Shown one piece after another: positions 23,343 to 34,903 of a stretch of DNA of 64,000 nucleotides (position 1 is the stretch's first letter; each line of letters starts with the position of its first letter). The notes beneath the pieces were generated by a model that was not told the origin of the DNA, did no database searches, and saw only the letters and a program-made list of their open reading frames with translations. The position numbers were made by a program, and so were the translations under genes. Where the stretch lies: contig SNVD02006330.1 in assembly GCA_013180625.2 (NCBI GenBank), forward strand, positions 124,001-188,000, given 5' to 3'. The stretch comes from Boswellia sacra. Its lineage: Eukaryota; Streptophyta; Magnoliopsida; Sapindales; Burseraceae.

Positions 23343-24930
23343 AATGTCGTTCTGGTCACTTCTGCTGGCTTCCGTGCTTCTTGTCGAGTTGTGTGTGATG
23401 ATAGGTGTTCAAGAGTGAGATTGTGTTGGTGTTTGCATTTGATGTAATTAATGATAATGATTTTTAGTTGTCAAAACTACTTTGTCTGAGTTGTGAGCTT
23501 GTGGTCTGTTTTTGGTTCTTGTAACTCATCATCCAAAGCATACATTGAAGGGCTTAAGAAAAGATATAGTAAATATTCGAAAGTTGAGGGAGTTGTTTGA
23601 GTTTTTAATCAAAGCCTAACCGTAACCTTACCTTGACCAACCCAAGGCCAATAACCACTAAATAACCCCATACACTTGCCGTGATCAATTTGCAACCCAA
23701 TTTTAGTTTTAACTAATTCTAACCCCTTTAATGATGGAAAGTACAATCTCCTTGAAAGTTTAAAAAATAACAAAGCATCCGCCGAGAAGCTTTTCTCCTC
23801 GTTGATGGTCCTCTCCTCTCTCCTTCTGCTTCTTCTCCTACTCCCCCTCTACCTTTTCTTCTCCTCTCCCACGTCATTATTTTTGACCCTAAGCCCCTCA
23901 AAATCCCAAGCAAGAACCGATGGTCTTCTCTTTTGACTACATTAATGGATATTAAAAGGTCAGGTTCCTTTCCCTGACTAGATTAAAATCTACCCTGGAT
24001 CCTACAAAGTGAATGGTGATGTCACACTTAAATTCAGATGAGTTAAAGACCGAAGGTTCATATATGCTTCACTATAATCAAATTATTGAAATATTGAAAG
24101 ATTTGTTGGAACGAAATAGGTTTATAGGTAATGATATTGATAACCAGTCACAGAAACAAGAAATAATATAGAAAAAATAGAAGAAAAAGAACTGTAGAAC
24201 TTCGACTTCAGGATTCAAGGCTCAATCACAGACTTCTTTTTATACAAACAAAGACAGATAAATATGTGAACAGGGGCCAGGGAATATGAATATTTCGACA
24301 ATTTGATATTTGATTAGGAATGCCTCGCATTTGATATTAGAAGTACAAATCAGGGCGCAAGATATATAGATAAACCGTTCAATGTTCAGTTCACCGCACC
24401 TCTGCCTTCATCGCAACCATCAAAATCGTCTCCCTGACAAAAATTACTCTAATCAAACCGAAACAAACAACTCAGAATCGTCTAATCACCCCAAAATCCC
24501 AACTTAACAAAACCCAATTCAACAAATCTTAGGATTGAAACATCTCTACCTCCACCGATCTCCTAGTTTTGGTTCCCGAGTGGAAGAAAATCAAATGAAC
24601 CGAACAACTCAATCCTTATGCTGGTGTTGGTGCTGCTGAATCAAAGAGGTATGAAATGATCAGATGAGATGAGAAAGAGGTGGGTGAGATAAAGAAGAAG
24701 AGAACACTACGGTTTATTAATTTTTTTTTTTGGTAAACAATTTTAGTTTAACAGAAAATGAAGGAAGAGGAAATTGGGAGAAAGGGAAAGAAACAACGTT
24801 AGGATTTCTTTTAATATGAATTTACGCTGAAGTGCTTAAAGGAGAAAAGAGAAGAGGTATACGTGTTGGTGGCGGACGGTTATGCGCGTTGCTGGCTGAT
24901 GGTGGCAAGAAAAACAACAGGCATGGAAAA
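23343..24930. other. 3' flank and unassigned intergenic DNA
   Basis: The heat-shock gene's 3' UTR probably ends around 23450-23480 (TGTAATTAATGATAATG). Beyond lie a pyrimidine-rich stretch at 23790-23870 and AG-rich DNA at 24640-24800 without convincing coding frames or repeat ends. Confidence 0.4.
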
Positions 24931-24934
24931 AGAG

Positions 24935-25437
24935 TCGGGCGAGAATTTGTGACATAACATCGGAAATACGATACGAACATAATATACGATTAATAAATAG
25001 ATCATATTCGTATTGAGGGTGTTTAATATATTAATTTATTTAATAATATAAATAGTTAAACATATTTTATTTATCTTTAATATATAAGCTTATTTAATGA
25101 TATAAATTGTTACCTACTTATAACATATATATTATAAAATTGAAATTTTTATATTATAAAATAAATTAATTTATAAAATAATAAATTATGATGATTTTAA
25201 TAATATTTTATACTAACAATTATTTATATTTTAAAAATAATTTTAATTGATATAAATATATAGAATATAATATATTATGCATAACTAGGTTAAACAATTA
25301 AGTAAATTATGTAAATTAAATATGACACGATTATAACATGTAGTAACACGTTTAATAACCGTGTCGGATTCGTATTTTCTATCTTGACACGAATAATTAA
25401 ATGAGTCGACACGCACGACACGAATTCTCATCCTTAA
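24935..25437. mobile_element. possible hAT-type MITE
   Basis: The left end GGGCGAGAATTTGTGACAT resembles the inverse of the right end (ACGACACGAATTCTCATCC). Both subterminal zones hold repeated ATACGA/GACACGAAT motifs typical of plant hAT ends. No matching 8-bp TSD could be read, so the borders are approximate. Confidence 0.4.
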
Positions 25438-25833
25438 TGATAATAATTTGATCCCAATTAGTTGTTCTAAAGTATTTGGTGGTGCTTGGTGTTTGATTTT
25501 TCGTTTGAAGCTAGAATTTTTACTTATTTTTAGACTCGAGGGCTGTTTGTTTAGCTTGCTAAAATTTGAATTTATATAAAAATAAGTGATAATTTTATTT
25601 ATTTTAATTTTTAATTATTTTATTTTAGATATTATAATATAAATTAAAAAAATAAAAAATTATTACTTTTTTTAAAACATCTTAATGTATATAAATATCT
25701 TTAATACCTCTCCTTACATTATTAAAACAAATCATATCCTAATTGATCTATATTTGTGAAATTTAGCTGCAACTTCTTCTTCGATCAATTTACAGAGCTT
25801 GAGGACACCAATGATCTCCACAACAATTTGGCG

Positions 25834-26046
25834 GAAAAAATGGCGAGCTTCACCAAATTTTTTTCTAGTAAACACCCCTGTTTGCTCTCGTCTCAACCCA
25901 CACAACCTCAAACATCCTACTCACCCTCAAGCACACTTACATCCTTACCACCCTTCGGCTTCACTAATGGCCAATTTAAGGTAAGGAATTTAAGGATCAG
26001 CTTCACCATCCTCCGTGGTGGCATGTGTTGGCTTAGGGACAGCTAG
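25834..26046 (+). CDS. short hypothetical reading frame
   Basis: From the internal ATG at ~25840 the frame gives MASFTKFFSSKHPCLLSSQP followed by Ser/Thr/Pro-rich sequence and FTNGQFKVRN, then a stop at 26046. The N-terminus is basic and Ser-rich, like an organelle-targeting peptide, but no mature domain follows and no family is recognised. It directly abuts mitochondrion-like DNA. It may be a gene fragment or chance. Confidence 0.2.
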   Translation, partial: EKMASFTKFFSSKHPCLLSSQPTQPQTSYSPSSTLTSLPPFGFTNGQFKVRNLRISFTILRGGMCWLRDS

Positions 26047-26470
26047 CGGATTCCTTGCTTTTAATTGTTGCGGCAGTAGGCCTCTCTACTTCTTAGCCTG
26101 TTGCAGAAAGGGAATTTGGCTAGAAAAGATGAAATCAATGTTTCATTGAGTTGGGCCGCTTCTGATCCTCTATTGAGTAATGCCTGAGTCGCAGCATCAA
26201 GGTCTGACCCAAATTGATCAACTCGTTAGAATACGTTTTCCTTCAGCGAATAAGAGTGCCCCCTATTTCTTATGGCTTCCATCTATTCCGCCCATTACCG
26301 GGCATCTTACCATCTTTCCAGTACCGGGCATCCGTCTAACGTAGTCAATTCTGGTAGTCCAATCTTGTTTCTGGATTGAGTGGAAAAGGGACGCTTCAAT
26401 TTCCACTGTTCGCCTGTAGAGGAACTCAATGGTCATGAAAATTACCAGAACTTTGTTTAACAAAGCTCTG
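26047..26470. other. probable mitochondrial DNA insertion (NUMT)
   Basis: The segment has an abrupt change in base composition (near 45-48 % GC by eye against about 30 % around it). Its texture is typical of plant mitochondrial intergenic DNA (GGCTTCCATCTATTCCGCCC, ACCGGGCATCTTACC). No mitochondrial gene is recognised in it. The call rests on composition and style only. Confidence 0.45.
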
Positions 26471-26864
26471 AATGAGTATGGTTCGAAGGTTGTGATAGGA
26501 AATGAAGAGTGTGGGTGTAGGTGAAGCAGGGCGAGTTGACTTAGTGGAGTTTGAGGGTGGGTGAGTTATTGAGTTAGACTCTCGGTGGTTTTGATATGGA
26601 ATAAATTTGAATAAAATAGAATTAATTAAAAAAATATATTTAACCATTATATTGTGTTTTTTTTGAATTATATATTTTTGTTTTCAAAATGATTTAGAAA
26701 ATGAATTTCTATGATTTAGGGAAGCTATTTTAAGTAAAGAATATGAGTTTGAAAATGAATTCTTAAAATACAAATTTAAAAATAATTTTAAAAATATATG
26801 TTTAGAAATAAATTTTTAAACAAAAATTTTAAAAATAACAAGATACGTATTTGAAATAAATCAT
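26471..26864. other. AT-rich intergenic DNA
   Basis: No genes or repeat borders apart from the candidate left end of CACTA element 3 at 26865. Confidence 0.5.
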
Positions 26865-27039
26865 CGCTACTAAAAAATTTTCTATATTTATCGCATTAAA
26901 TTTATTTATTTGTGGATTTTTTTAAAAAGTGCCGATTATAACATACAATGGTTAGTCAAACCCCATCTTTGTTTATATTTGTCACTCTGTCTTATTCCTG
27001 TTCACATATTTGTCCCATTTTTTAAGTAGTAAAAGTAGG

Positions 27040-29300
27040 TATTATAATAATATATATCTCTTTCTTTTCCTTTTTCAACTCTACCCTGTCTCTTCCTCCC
27101 CTTTCCCTTTCCCTCTCTTTCACTTTCGCTTTCCCTCTTCCAATTTTGTTGCCCTAGCCACTGACTTTGTTCCCTCCTTCATCTCACTCCCTCACTCACC
27201 CATGCACCTGACTCTTTCTTTCACTAATTTATCTCATTTGAAAGGTCTTTTGTTTGCAGCTCCATAGGCGTTGCTTTTAATAACTTTAGATCCTGATTGA
27301 CAGTAAGTTTTGTTCGCTCAATAAGTGTAGATCTGGGTTTTATGTTGAGAGAAAGTTTTTATTTTGGCTTTGTTTATGACTTCTTCAGTTGTTTTGTGTT
27401 TGGTTTCAATGGAGAAAGAGAATATAGAAGTGAATAAAGTTGCTTTGTGTTTGGTTACAAGGAAGATGCCAGGTAGTATACTTACTATTTTTCCATTCTT
27501 TATTCAAATTTCCATTTGTTTTCTAGGAAAATTAGGTAGGAGAAATTTGTTCACTTGAGCTTGATTCGTGATCTTTGCTTGATTTAGCACATACCCTTCT
27601 CATATTTGATCAAGTCCGCTTAGTCAAGCCAGTAAATTGAATTGTTCTTTCATGGTTTAGAAAGATCTGTCAATATTTTCGCTTAATAATTCTGTTTGTT
27701 TGTTTTCTATGTGCGTGATTATTATGGATTTTCCCATTTGAAGATGTTTCACCAAGTTTTAATATTAATTTGGGTTCTTGTTTGTTTTGTATGTAGTATC
27801 CCTATTTTTTTCTGAAATGATAACGGTAGAGACCAAACATGGCTAATAAAGTACTTGATAAATATACATGCGTAAGCTTTTTGTGGTTTTGGCTTCTTCT
27901 AACCAATCATGCTTGCCAACTTTCACTTGTTCTGGTCATGGCTAAATAGGTAGAATATCATCTTTCAACATAATTTTAAAAATTAAAAAAATGTTAACCA
28001 TGAGACTTTTTAAGACTTCTATGTCATTATTAGAGGGAACTAGCATACACTTGTTGTTCTTTCAGGTTAACTAACTGTGCTCGAGTGTGAATTTCATTAT
28101 GTGGCTACTGTACTTTGAATATTATGCATATGGTATCTTCATATTTGGTTTTGATTATGGGGTATTTTGCTAGTTCACAGTACCTACAAAGCTCCTAATG
28201 CTTTTGTTTTCTATATTGAACTCCAAGTGTAAGGGCTGTATAATCGTTTTGAATTTGTTTGTCTTTCCTATGTCTTACTCCACTGATATATATGGCTGTA
28301 TGTTAATTGGGTTATATGGTTATTTTCAATATTTTTCTCGTTAAATAGGCTATAGGACTTCCTGTTTTTGTGGCAATGAATCAAATAAAATTGACTAACT
28401 TGTAGTTGGTTTCAAATAAAAAATATTTATTTTGTTTTATTTATGTAACCTACTTCTTCTTATTTGTTGATATTAATTAGTATCCATAGTTCTAGTTGAA
28501 TTTTTTTTAGTATGATTTGGAAGTAAAGTGAATAAGTAATGCCCTGTTTTTTTAGGTAAAAACTGGAAATTATGATCCATTAAACATTTGGTTGCGGAGA
28601 AAAACAATTGTTAAAAGATGCAATGCATGCTAGTCAATTTGCAGGTAATTTGATCTTTATCATTATTCATAATTTTATTAAATTTTTTCTCCAATATAGA
28701 AGATTCTCGAGAAAGAGATGTGATGCGGAAGGCCGAATGAAAGTAAGTCCTGGTTGCATTGTTATAATGCAGTAAAATTAAACAAAAATTTTAATTGACT
28801 ATAATTTAATGTACATTCTTTTTTGATAAATGTAATCAGAATGTGAGTACTTTTTTGTGCATTTTTTAAATCATATTACTCTACTAGTTAAATTAAACTT
28901 AATTGGTTGATCATTTATGCATATATGCAACACTTTATTTAAACAAATTAGACTAATGATGGCTGGTTATGGATTGAATTAGACTCGCTTTACACTTGTC
29001 ATTATACGTCTTGTTATTATAACTTTGGGTTGAAGAGAAGTTTATTGTAAGTTACTAATTTTTATTGTAACATATTACTATTTAATTAAATTTTAAGTTG
29101 TAGGAGCACAAAGCACTTGCTTTAATTGTGTTCCATGTTAAAACTTCATGATTGCAACAAATGTATTTGCAAGTACAGGAAAACAACAAGTGGGAGAATT
29201 CAATTAATGATGGCTTTACTTGCATTCTCTTTAAATATTCTTCTTCTCCTTCTTCCAAGTTCGAGGTTAGCTATAGTGGGTGCTACTGCTTATGAGGTGA
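27040..29300 (+). other. gene-like region of unknown identity inside CACTA 3
   Basis: CT-rich leader-like DNA (27055-27190) is followed by TAGATCTGGGTTTT, typical of plant 5' UTR introns, and by islands with splice-like borders, for example 28700-28741 and 29176-29268 (GTACAGG..., ending CGAG|GTTAGC). One island encodes MALLAFSLNILLLLLPSSR, a hydrophobic stretch. No protein family is recognised. Confidence 0.3.
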
Positions 29301-30549
29301 GTCAAAATGTTACTGGATATTCGAATTACGTAATCATGTTTAGAAATATATATCCCTTTAATTCGTTTTTCTAATTATTAAATTAGGCTACCATAAAGGT
29401 TTTTTTTGGTCAAAAATTACCAAATGAATTTTATATTTCAACTTTTAAAAAAATATATAACCCACATGAAAAAGTTAACAAATAACTAACCAAGTACTTG
29501 TCTATAAAATCAGTAAAAGGAAATCTTAAATCAAGAGAAAGTGATAAGTAACTATTTCAAACATGGATCAAATAAAGTTCATGTGTGACTAAGCTTGCAG
29601 ATTTCAGGTAATCATAATTATATTTTATGTGTTTAAATGTTTTTATGAGGGTTATTATTTCTAGTTTCAAATGGAGTGGAAGGTTCGATGGATTTTTTGC
29701 CTACATTTCTACATGTTATTCATTCAATACTCATTTATAATGTATTGCAATTTTTGTTTAAGTTATTGGACTAAGTAATATGATTTCCGTTCGTGTCTTG
29801 TGGTGTTATTGTTTCAAGTATCTTTTGTATAGTTAATTGGCCTTGCATAGCTGCTAGGTATATATGAAGGGGATATCATAATTACTTCCAAGGTTGATGC
29901 AAAATAACATTTTTCTTTTTCGCTCTTTCACTTCATAACTTATATATGTGAGATGCACTTGAACTGTCACTGTCAAAATCTTTGTTTGCGTTAGTTCATA
30001 TTTGGCAATTACAATTCTTCTATTTTACTCATGCGAAAATATAATTCATTTGACTTGTAGATCTTTGTCACATAGCTTAGGCAAAGGTGAGAAGCATCAG
30101 TTATTCATGGAGATTAGGAATTGTCTTGACATAGTGGAGCCATTGATGGAAAAGTGTTGGATGAAATGGTGACTATATCTTTAAGAATCTTTCTTCTGTC
30201 TCTACTATTTTCTGATTTCTTTTCAGATAATGGTACAGTCATATATTAATTATGAATGAAGTAGAAAAAAGGTTTTAAACTTAGACATGAGTATGAAAAT
30301 ATATCAATAGACCCGAAATTACATTTTTCTAGAGTTGAAATATAATTGTAGCATATTTTGTTGAGTATGATAAAGGTGGAATTGTGTATAGTACTCTTAA
30401 TTGCTTATCGTGAGATGTTGGAAGTCGAATGTTGATTTGATAATAGTTGTAATTATACTGTTATTACATGCTAGGTTCCTAAATTTGTTTTAACATTTTA
30501 TAAATAGTTAAGTTACCAATATTTCAAACTATATTTTTTTTATTTCTTA

Positions 30550-30770
30550 AAAATCATATTTGGTGTCTAAAAGCCGTCAAATATGTTTTTTTTTAAATTT
30601 TTTTAACTAAGCATATTTGGCGGCAAAAAACTGCCAAATATAGTAGCGTACATATTTGACGAGTTGACCAATTGCCAAATGGCAATGTCATTGGTGTCGG
30701 TTTAGAAACGTCAAATATATATATATTTGACGGTAAAAAACCGTCAAATATGATCGTTTTTCTTGTAGTG
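30550..30770. repeat. subterminal palindromic repeats of CACTA 3
   Basis: Several inverted copies of ATATTTGRCGG facing CCGTCAAATAT, e.g. 30613-30640, 30647-30676 and 30700-30752, occupy the last 200 bp before TGTAGTG. Such arrays are expected transposase-binding sites. Confidence 0.7.
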
Positions 30771-31334
30771 CATTGACATCAAATATTGAAAACAAAAATA
30801 TAAAATGCGTTTGGATATGAATCCAAAACATTTGTTCTTACAAATTATATAAATAAAAAGATTATTAACAAACAATATTTTAAACTAAATGCATGCTCCC
30901 ATTATACATATTGTTAACAAATAACAAATGCTTAATTATACAAACAAAATCACATTTTGCTTCCTACGATATTTTTTTTTATCCAAGTATTTTTTCTCTT
31001 TTTCACTTCATTTTATAGTGCTTACTATAAATGTGTTTAGTTAAGATTAAAAAAAATAAGAAACATTCAAACAATCTTTCAATGCATACTTCGTCTACAT
31101 ATATATATACATGCATATGTATGTACATGTGTATAATGCACGTGCTTTAAAATTATATATGTATGTATATATAATACGACATAGTATCATTTATTATTAT
31201 TTCCTTACATAACCGAATGCAATGCAATAAAAAACAAATATATGATGATGAACATCTATCTCCTATGTTAAATATAATTCTGCCACATTTTTATAGCTAT
31301 GTTATCCTTATACTGTCTCTATGCTTCTGTTCGT

Positions 31335-31600
31335 TCAATAGACATGTTTAGTTCAACTGTGGGCATATCTCTATGTTGCTCCTCCATAACTTCGATGTCA
31401 TCCACCTCGTATCTCTTAAACAATCTATCAGACCTACTATTAAGTTGAATAAAATTATGTAATGTATAGCATGCCACATGAATAAGACGTTGGGATTAGA
31501 GACTGAAATTAGGCATTGACTTGAGAAATTTGGATTGGGCCCCTACCCTAATTTATAGCTCATTATTTACACGCATACTACAAGTCGTCCTCTAAAGTGA
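31335..31600 (-). pseudogene. PIF/Harbinger transposase C-terminal remnant
   Basis: Minus-strand sequence gives MPNFSL, a stop, SQRLIHVACYTLHNFIQLN, then SDRLFKRYEVDDIEV and MEEQH. This is the end of the DDE_Tnp_4 (Harbinger) domain, where CCALHNFI is the hallmark. Stops upstream show it is dead. The element's terminal repeats were not found; AACATAGCCTTA near 33205 could be one. Confidence 0.7.
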
Positions 31601-31639
31601 GAGAAAGGCTTGGGTGGCTGTAGGAATAGGACGTATAAA

Positions 31640-33220
31640 AATTAAAATATGTATTTTGAATTTGAAATTTAATTCGATTCGTACAGCTAATTAACAAAAA
31701 AAAAATCACAAATTACCCTATATTTTGATCTAATATCATAGAGAATCTTACTTTTTCAAAAGTAAACAAAAATAACTCTGTCGTTAAAATATTGAGTTAA
31801 AGTTATAAATCTAGACCCAAATAACAACACTGTCCTCCGCTATTAATCTAAATTTTGTAAAACTACAAATGAAAGGATAACAACGTAATTAAACATTAAA
31901 ATAAAATATCTTTTTTTAAAAAATTAGCTCTAATACTTTTCTTTTTCTATCAATTCTCAAATTAGAAAATTTAATCTACAATGTTTTTGAATTCTTTTCC
32001 AAATCAAACTCCTTAAAATCCAAAACCAGATTAATCATTTTAAAACTCAACTTCAAATCAAGCATTAATTAGAAAATTCTTCGTTAATTGCATGAAAATT
32101 CAACAAGGTATGATGTAACCGGCGATATCATAATTTTAGATGTTTTAATTCCAATCCCAATTCAAAATCCATAAAATTCCTAAACTCAAAGAACTCACCA
32201 AATACCCTATACATATGAAGAGAACGCAACTACAGAACCTATACATTAAACACCCATATGCACCTAATTAACCAAATCAGGAGGACGATGAAGATGGGTT
32301 GGTTGATGATGAACAGTTTATAACCATTGAATTCCTCTGAAGCCAATTTACAATTATAAAATTTTTGAAGGAAAATTCCCTTAAAAAGCCACTTAGAGTC
32401 TCAGAGTAGAACAACTTTTTTTAAGCTCTTTAAAGTTGAATAAAAAAAAATTAGCAAACAAAAGAATGAACAATGATTCCTCTAAACTCAAAACACTACA
32501 ACTAGCTGAAACCTAACTGCCAAATCGAAGTGCCCTTAACATCCTTGTCACCAAAACATTAATCCCATGCCCAAGCCTTCTTCTTCACACCCTTGTCGAA
32601 AACCTGGCTACCATTTATAAGGAGGCACACGAACAAAACAGTAGCGTTGGCAATGGCATAGGTCGAGTGATGGGTGATGGTGGCGCATGATCTAACTGAT
32701 TGGTGACGCTGTTAGAAAGAGAGGGAATCGCATGAAGGATATCTAATTCGAATCGAGAAAAGAGAGAGGGAGCCGTAAAGAGGACATCTGATTCGGCCTT
32801 TTGAGAGAGAGTGAGAGGACGATCAGCTATGGGTTATGGCGATGTGAAACTGTGAAGGAGAGAAGGAGGTGGCATGATCAAGAAAGATGGGTTTTGTTTT
32901 TATTTTTAAAATCAATATCTACTAAATAAAAAATTTAAGAATATGAGATATGAATTAGGAGTCAGTGTGGTAGTCAGAAAATGGAGCGAGAATGGAGAAT
33001 TATTTTTGAATTCACTAGCACAATAAACGATAATATAAGGGCAGCACACTATTTGTGTATTTGACGACAAAATCAGGGGTAGAAACGAAAACATATTGGT
33101 TTTATGAAATTGAAATTCGGAAACAAAAAAGGACAAGTATCCCCCGAATTCCAATACGTTGGGAACAGAAAATATTGGAATGAAAACATGAAAGAACATA
33201 GCCTTAAAAAATATGCATAA
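31640..33220. other. AT-rich DNA, possibly the rest of a Harbinger element
   Basis: No further coding frames are credible. The GA-rich stretch 32720-32870 resembles gene-proximal DNA. The right border of the Harbinger copy may be near 33205. Confidence 0.3.
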
Positions 33221-33223
33221 CTA

Positions 33224-34829
33224 ATATATAGTTATTGATAATTTTGATTTAATTTTATTAATTATTTAATTTTTAAAGAATTGTAACAAATGTAATCTTA
33301 ACTATTTAAATGAAAAATAATTTTGTTTTGATTTTATTAAATATGTAATTTTAAAAATTTTTAATAAATATAATATTAAATATTTAAATAGAAAAGAATT
33401 TTAATTTAATTTTTAAAGTATTGTAACAAATATAACATAAACATTTGATATTTACTATTACAAGGGTAAAAAGTCACATTAAAAATATTGTTCTACAACT
33501 TTTATTAAGAGATACGTAAAAGAATAAACAAATATGTTTTTAAGTGGTGTAAGTGGTTGTTTGTTTCATCACTTAAGACTTAATAGAACTTATCATTTAA
33601 TAAGACTTAAGGCTCGTTTGTTTTAGGTTCTGAAGTCTGAATCTGAATAGGATTTAGAGGTTAAAAATTTTGACCATTTATTTTGGGCTCTGATAACTTA
33701 TTTTCAAACATATATATCTGAATAGAAAAAATAAAAAAATACCACTTTTTTTAATCTAAAACATCTAAATGTATTAAAATACCAAAAGTACCCTTGTATA
33801 TAAAAACAATTATAATTTGTTTTCACTCTCTTTTTGATCTAGCTGTCGTCTTCACCTCTATTCCCTCTCCCTCTATGAACCCTATTTCTGAAATCCGAAA
33901 ATTGGAGGAGTGAGCTGGCGCAAAGATTATAGTAGGGTGCCTTCCTGCAAGTCCTGGAATTAGCGTGTGTCAACTTGGGGATTTTAGGCTTGTCGTAGGC
34001 CTTGGATTTGACCTCGACAAGGAAAATGGCAGAGGCAGCGGAAGCAATGATCAGGATGAGAGCGATAGAGGTAATGATGATAAGCTTCTTATCCTGGTGC
34101 TAGTTGAAGGTCCTGATGGTGGCTTCACCTTCGATGGAGGAGAGACAAATTGTGTATAAAACCCAGCTATTCCACATTATATTAATATTATTAGTCATAG
34201 AAAACTTCATTAATATTAAATTAATTAATTTGAATTAATTGAAGGTCCTGTTGGTGCAGTTGTAACCCTTTTTTTATTTTTATTAATATATTTTAATTAA
34301 AATAACTTATTTAAAGGAAAGTTGGTTAATAATTCTGAAAGAATAAATTTAAATAAATAGAATTAATAGAAATTAAAAATAAATTTATTAATTTAAAATA
34401 TAATTAATAAATATTATATTTATAGTTATTGATAATTTTGGTTTAAGTTTATTAAGTATTTAATTTTTAAAAGATTGTAACAAATATAATATTAACTATC
34501 TAAATGAAAAAGAATTTTGATTTAATTTCATTAAATATTTATTTTTAAAGTATTGTAACAAATAGAAGATTAAGTATTTAAATGAAAAAGAATTTTGGTT
34601 TAATTTTATTAATAATTTAATTTTTAAAAGATTACAACATATATAATACAAATATTTTACATTTCAACAAGGGTCAAAAAGTCACACAAGTTAAAATATT
34701 CTGTTATCACATTTTTTAAGAGATATGTAAAAGAGTAAACAAACATTCTATTAAGTGATATAAATTAAGTAGCTGTTTGTTTCTATCACTTAAGACTTAG
34801 TAGAGCTTATCACTTAATAGGACTTAATT
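33224..34829. repeat. ~400-bp direct repeat pair (33224-33606 and 34425-34829)
   Basis: Both copies begin AGTTATTGATAATTTTG and end with CTTATCA(C/T)TTAATAAGACTTA-like sequence (~85 % alike by eye). Each copy is itself built of imperfect ~80-85-bp AT-rich units containing ATTTAATTTTTAAA and ATTGTAACAAATATAAT. The unit between the copies (33607-34424) contains a gene fragment. Confidence 0.75.
33850..34158 (-). pseudogene. pectin methylesterase N-terminal fragment
   Basis: The minus strand encodes EGEATIRTFN, a stop, then KKLIIITSIALILIIASAAS, a membrane segment, followed by SRTCRKAPYYNLCASSLL. An N-terminal membrane anchor followed by the Cys-X8-Cys start of the PMEI-type pro-region is the layout of group 2 plant pectinesterases. 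The catalytic domain is absent. GC content is higher than the surrounding AT-rich repeats, which suggests capture or a retained broken gene. Confidence 0.6.
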
Positions 34830-34903
34830 TAAAGTCTTAAAAAGTGTTTAAATTGAAAAAATGTTAAGTGGTAGAAATAAACACTCATTTAGACTTTAGA
34901 TAT

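Larger units (their letters stand above)
26865..30770. mobile_element. probable CACTA transposon 3 with captured segment
   Basis: The right end is clear: TTTTTCTTGTAGTG at 30757-30770. It is preceded by subterminal inverted motifs (TTTGACGGTAAAAAACCGTCAAA at 30727-30749 shown by position). The candidate left end is CGCTACTAAAAAA at 26865, one base off CACTAC. The triplet CAT stands on both sides (26862-26864, 30771-30773), fitting a TSD. The 3.9-kb interior looks like gene DNA with introns. The left end is weaker than the right because the subterminal repeats are absent there. Confidence 0.5.

Noticed and set aside
23728..23913. Arg/Glu-rich minus-strand frame downstream of the heat-shock gene
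   Set aside because: It is the reverse of a CT-rich low-complexity stretch; no motif or start context supports it.
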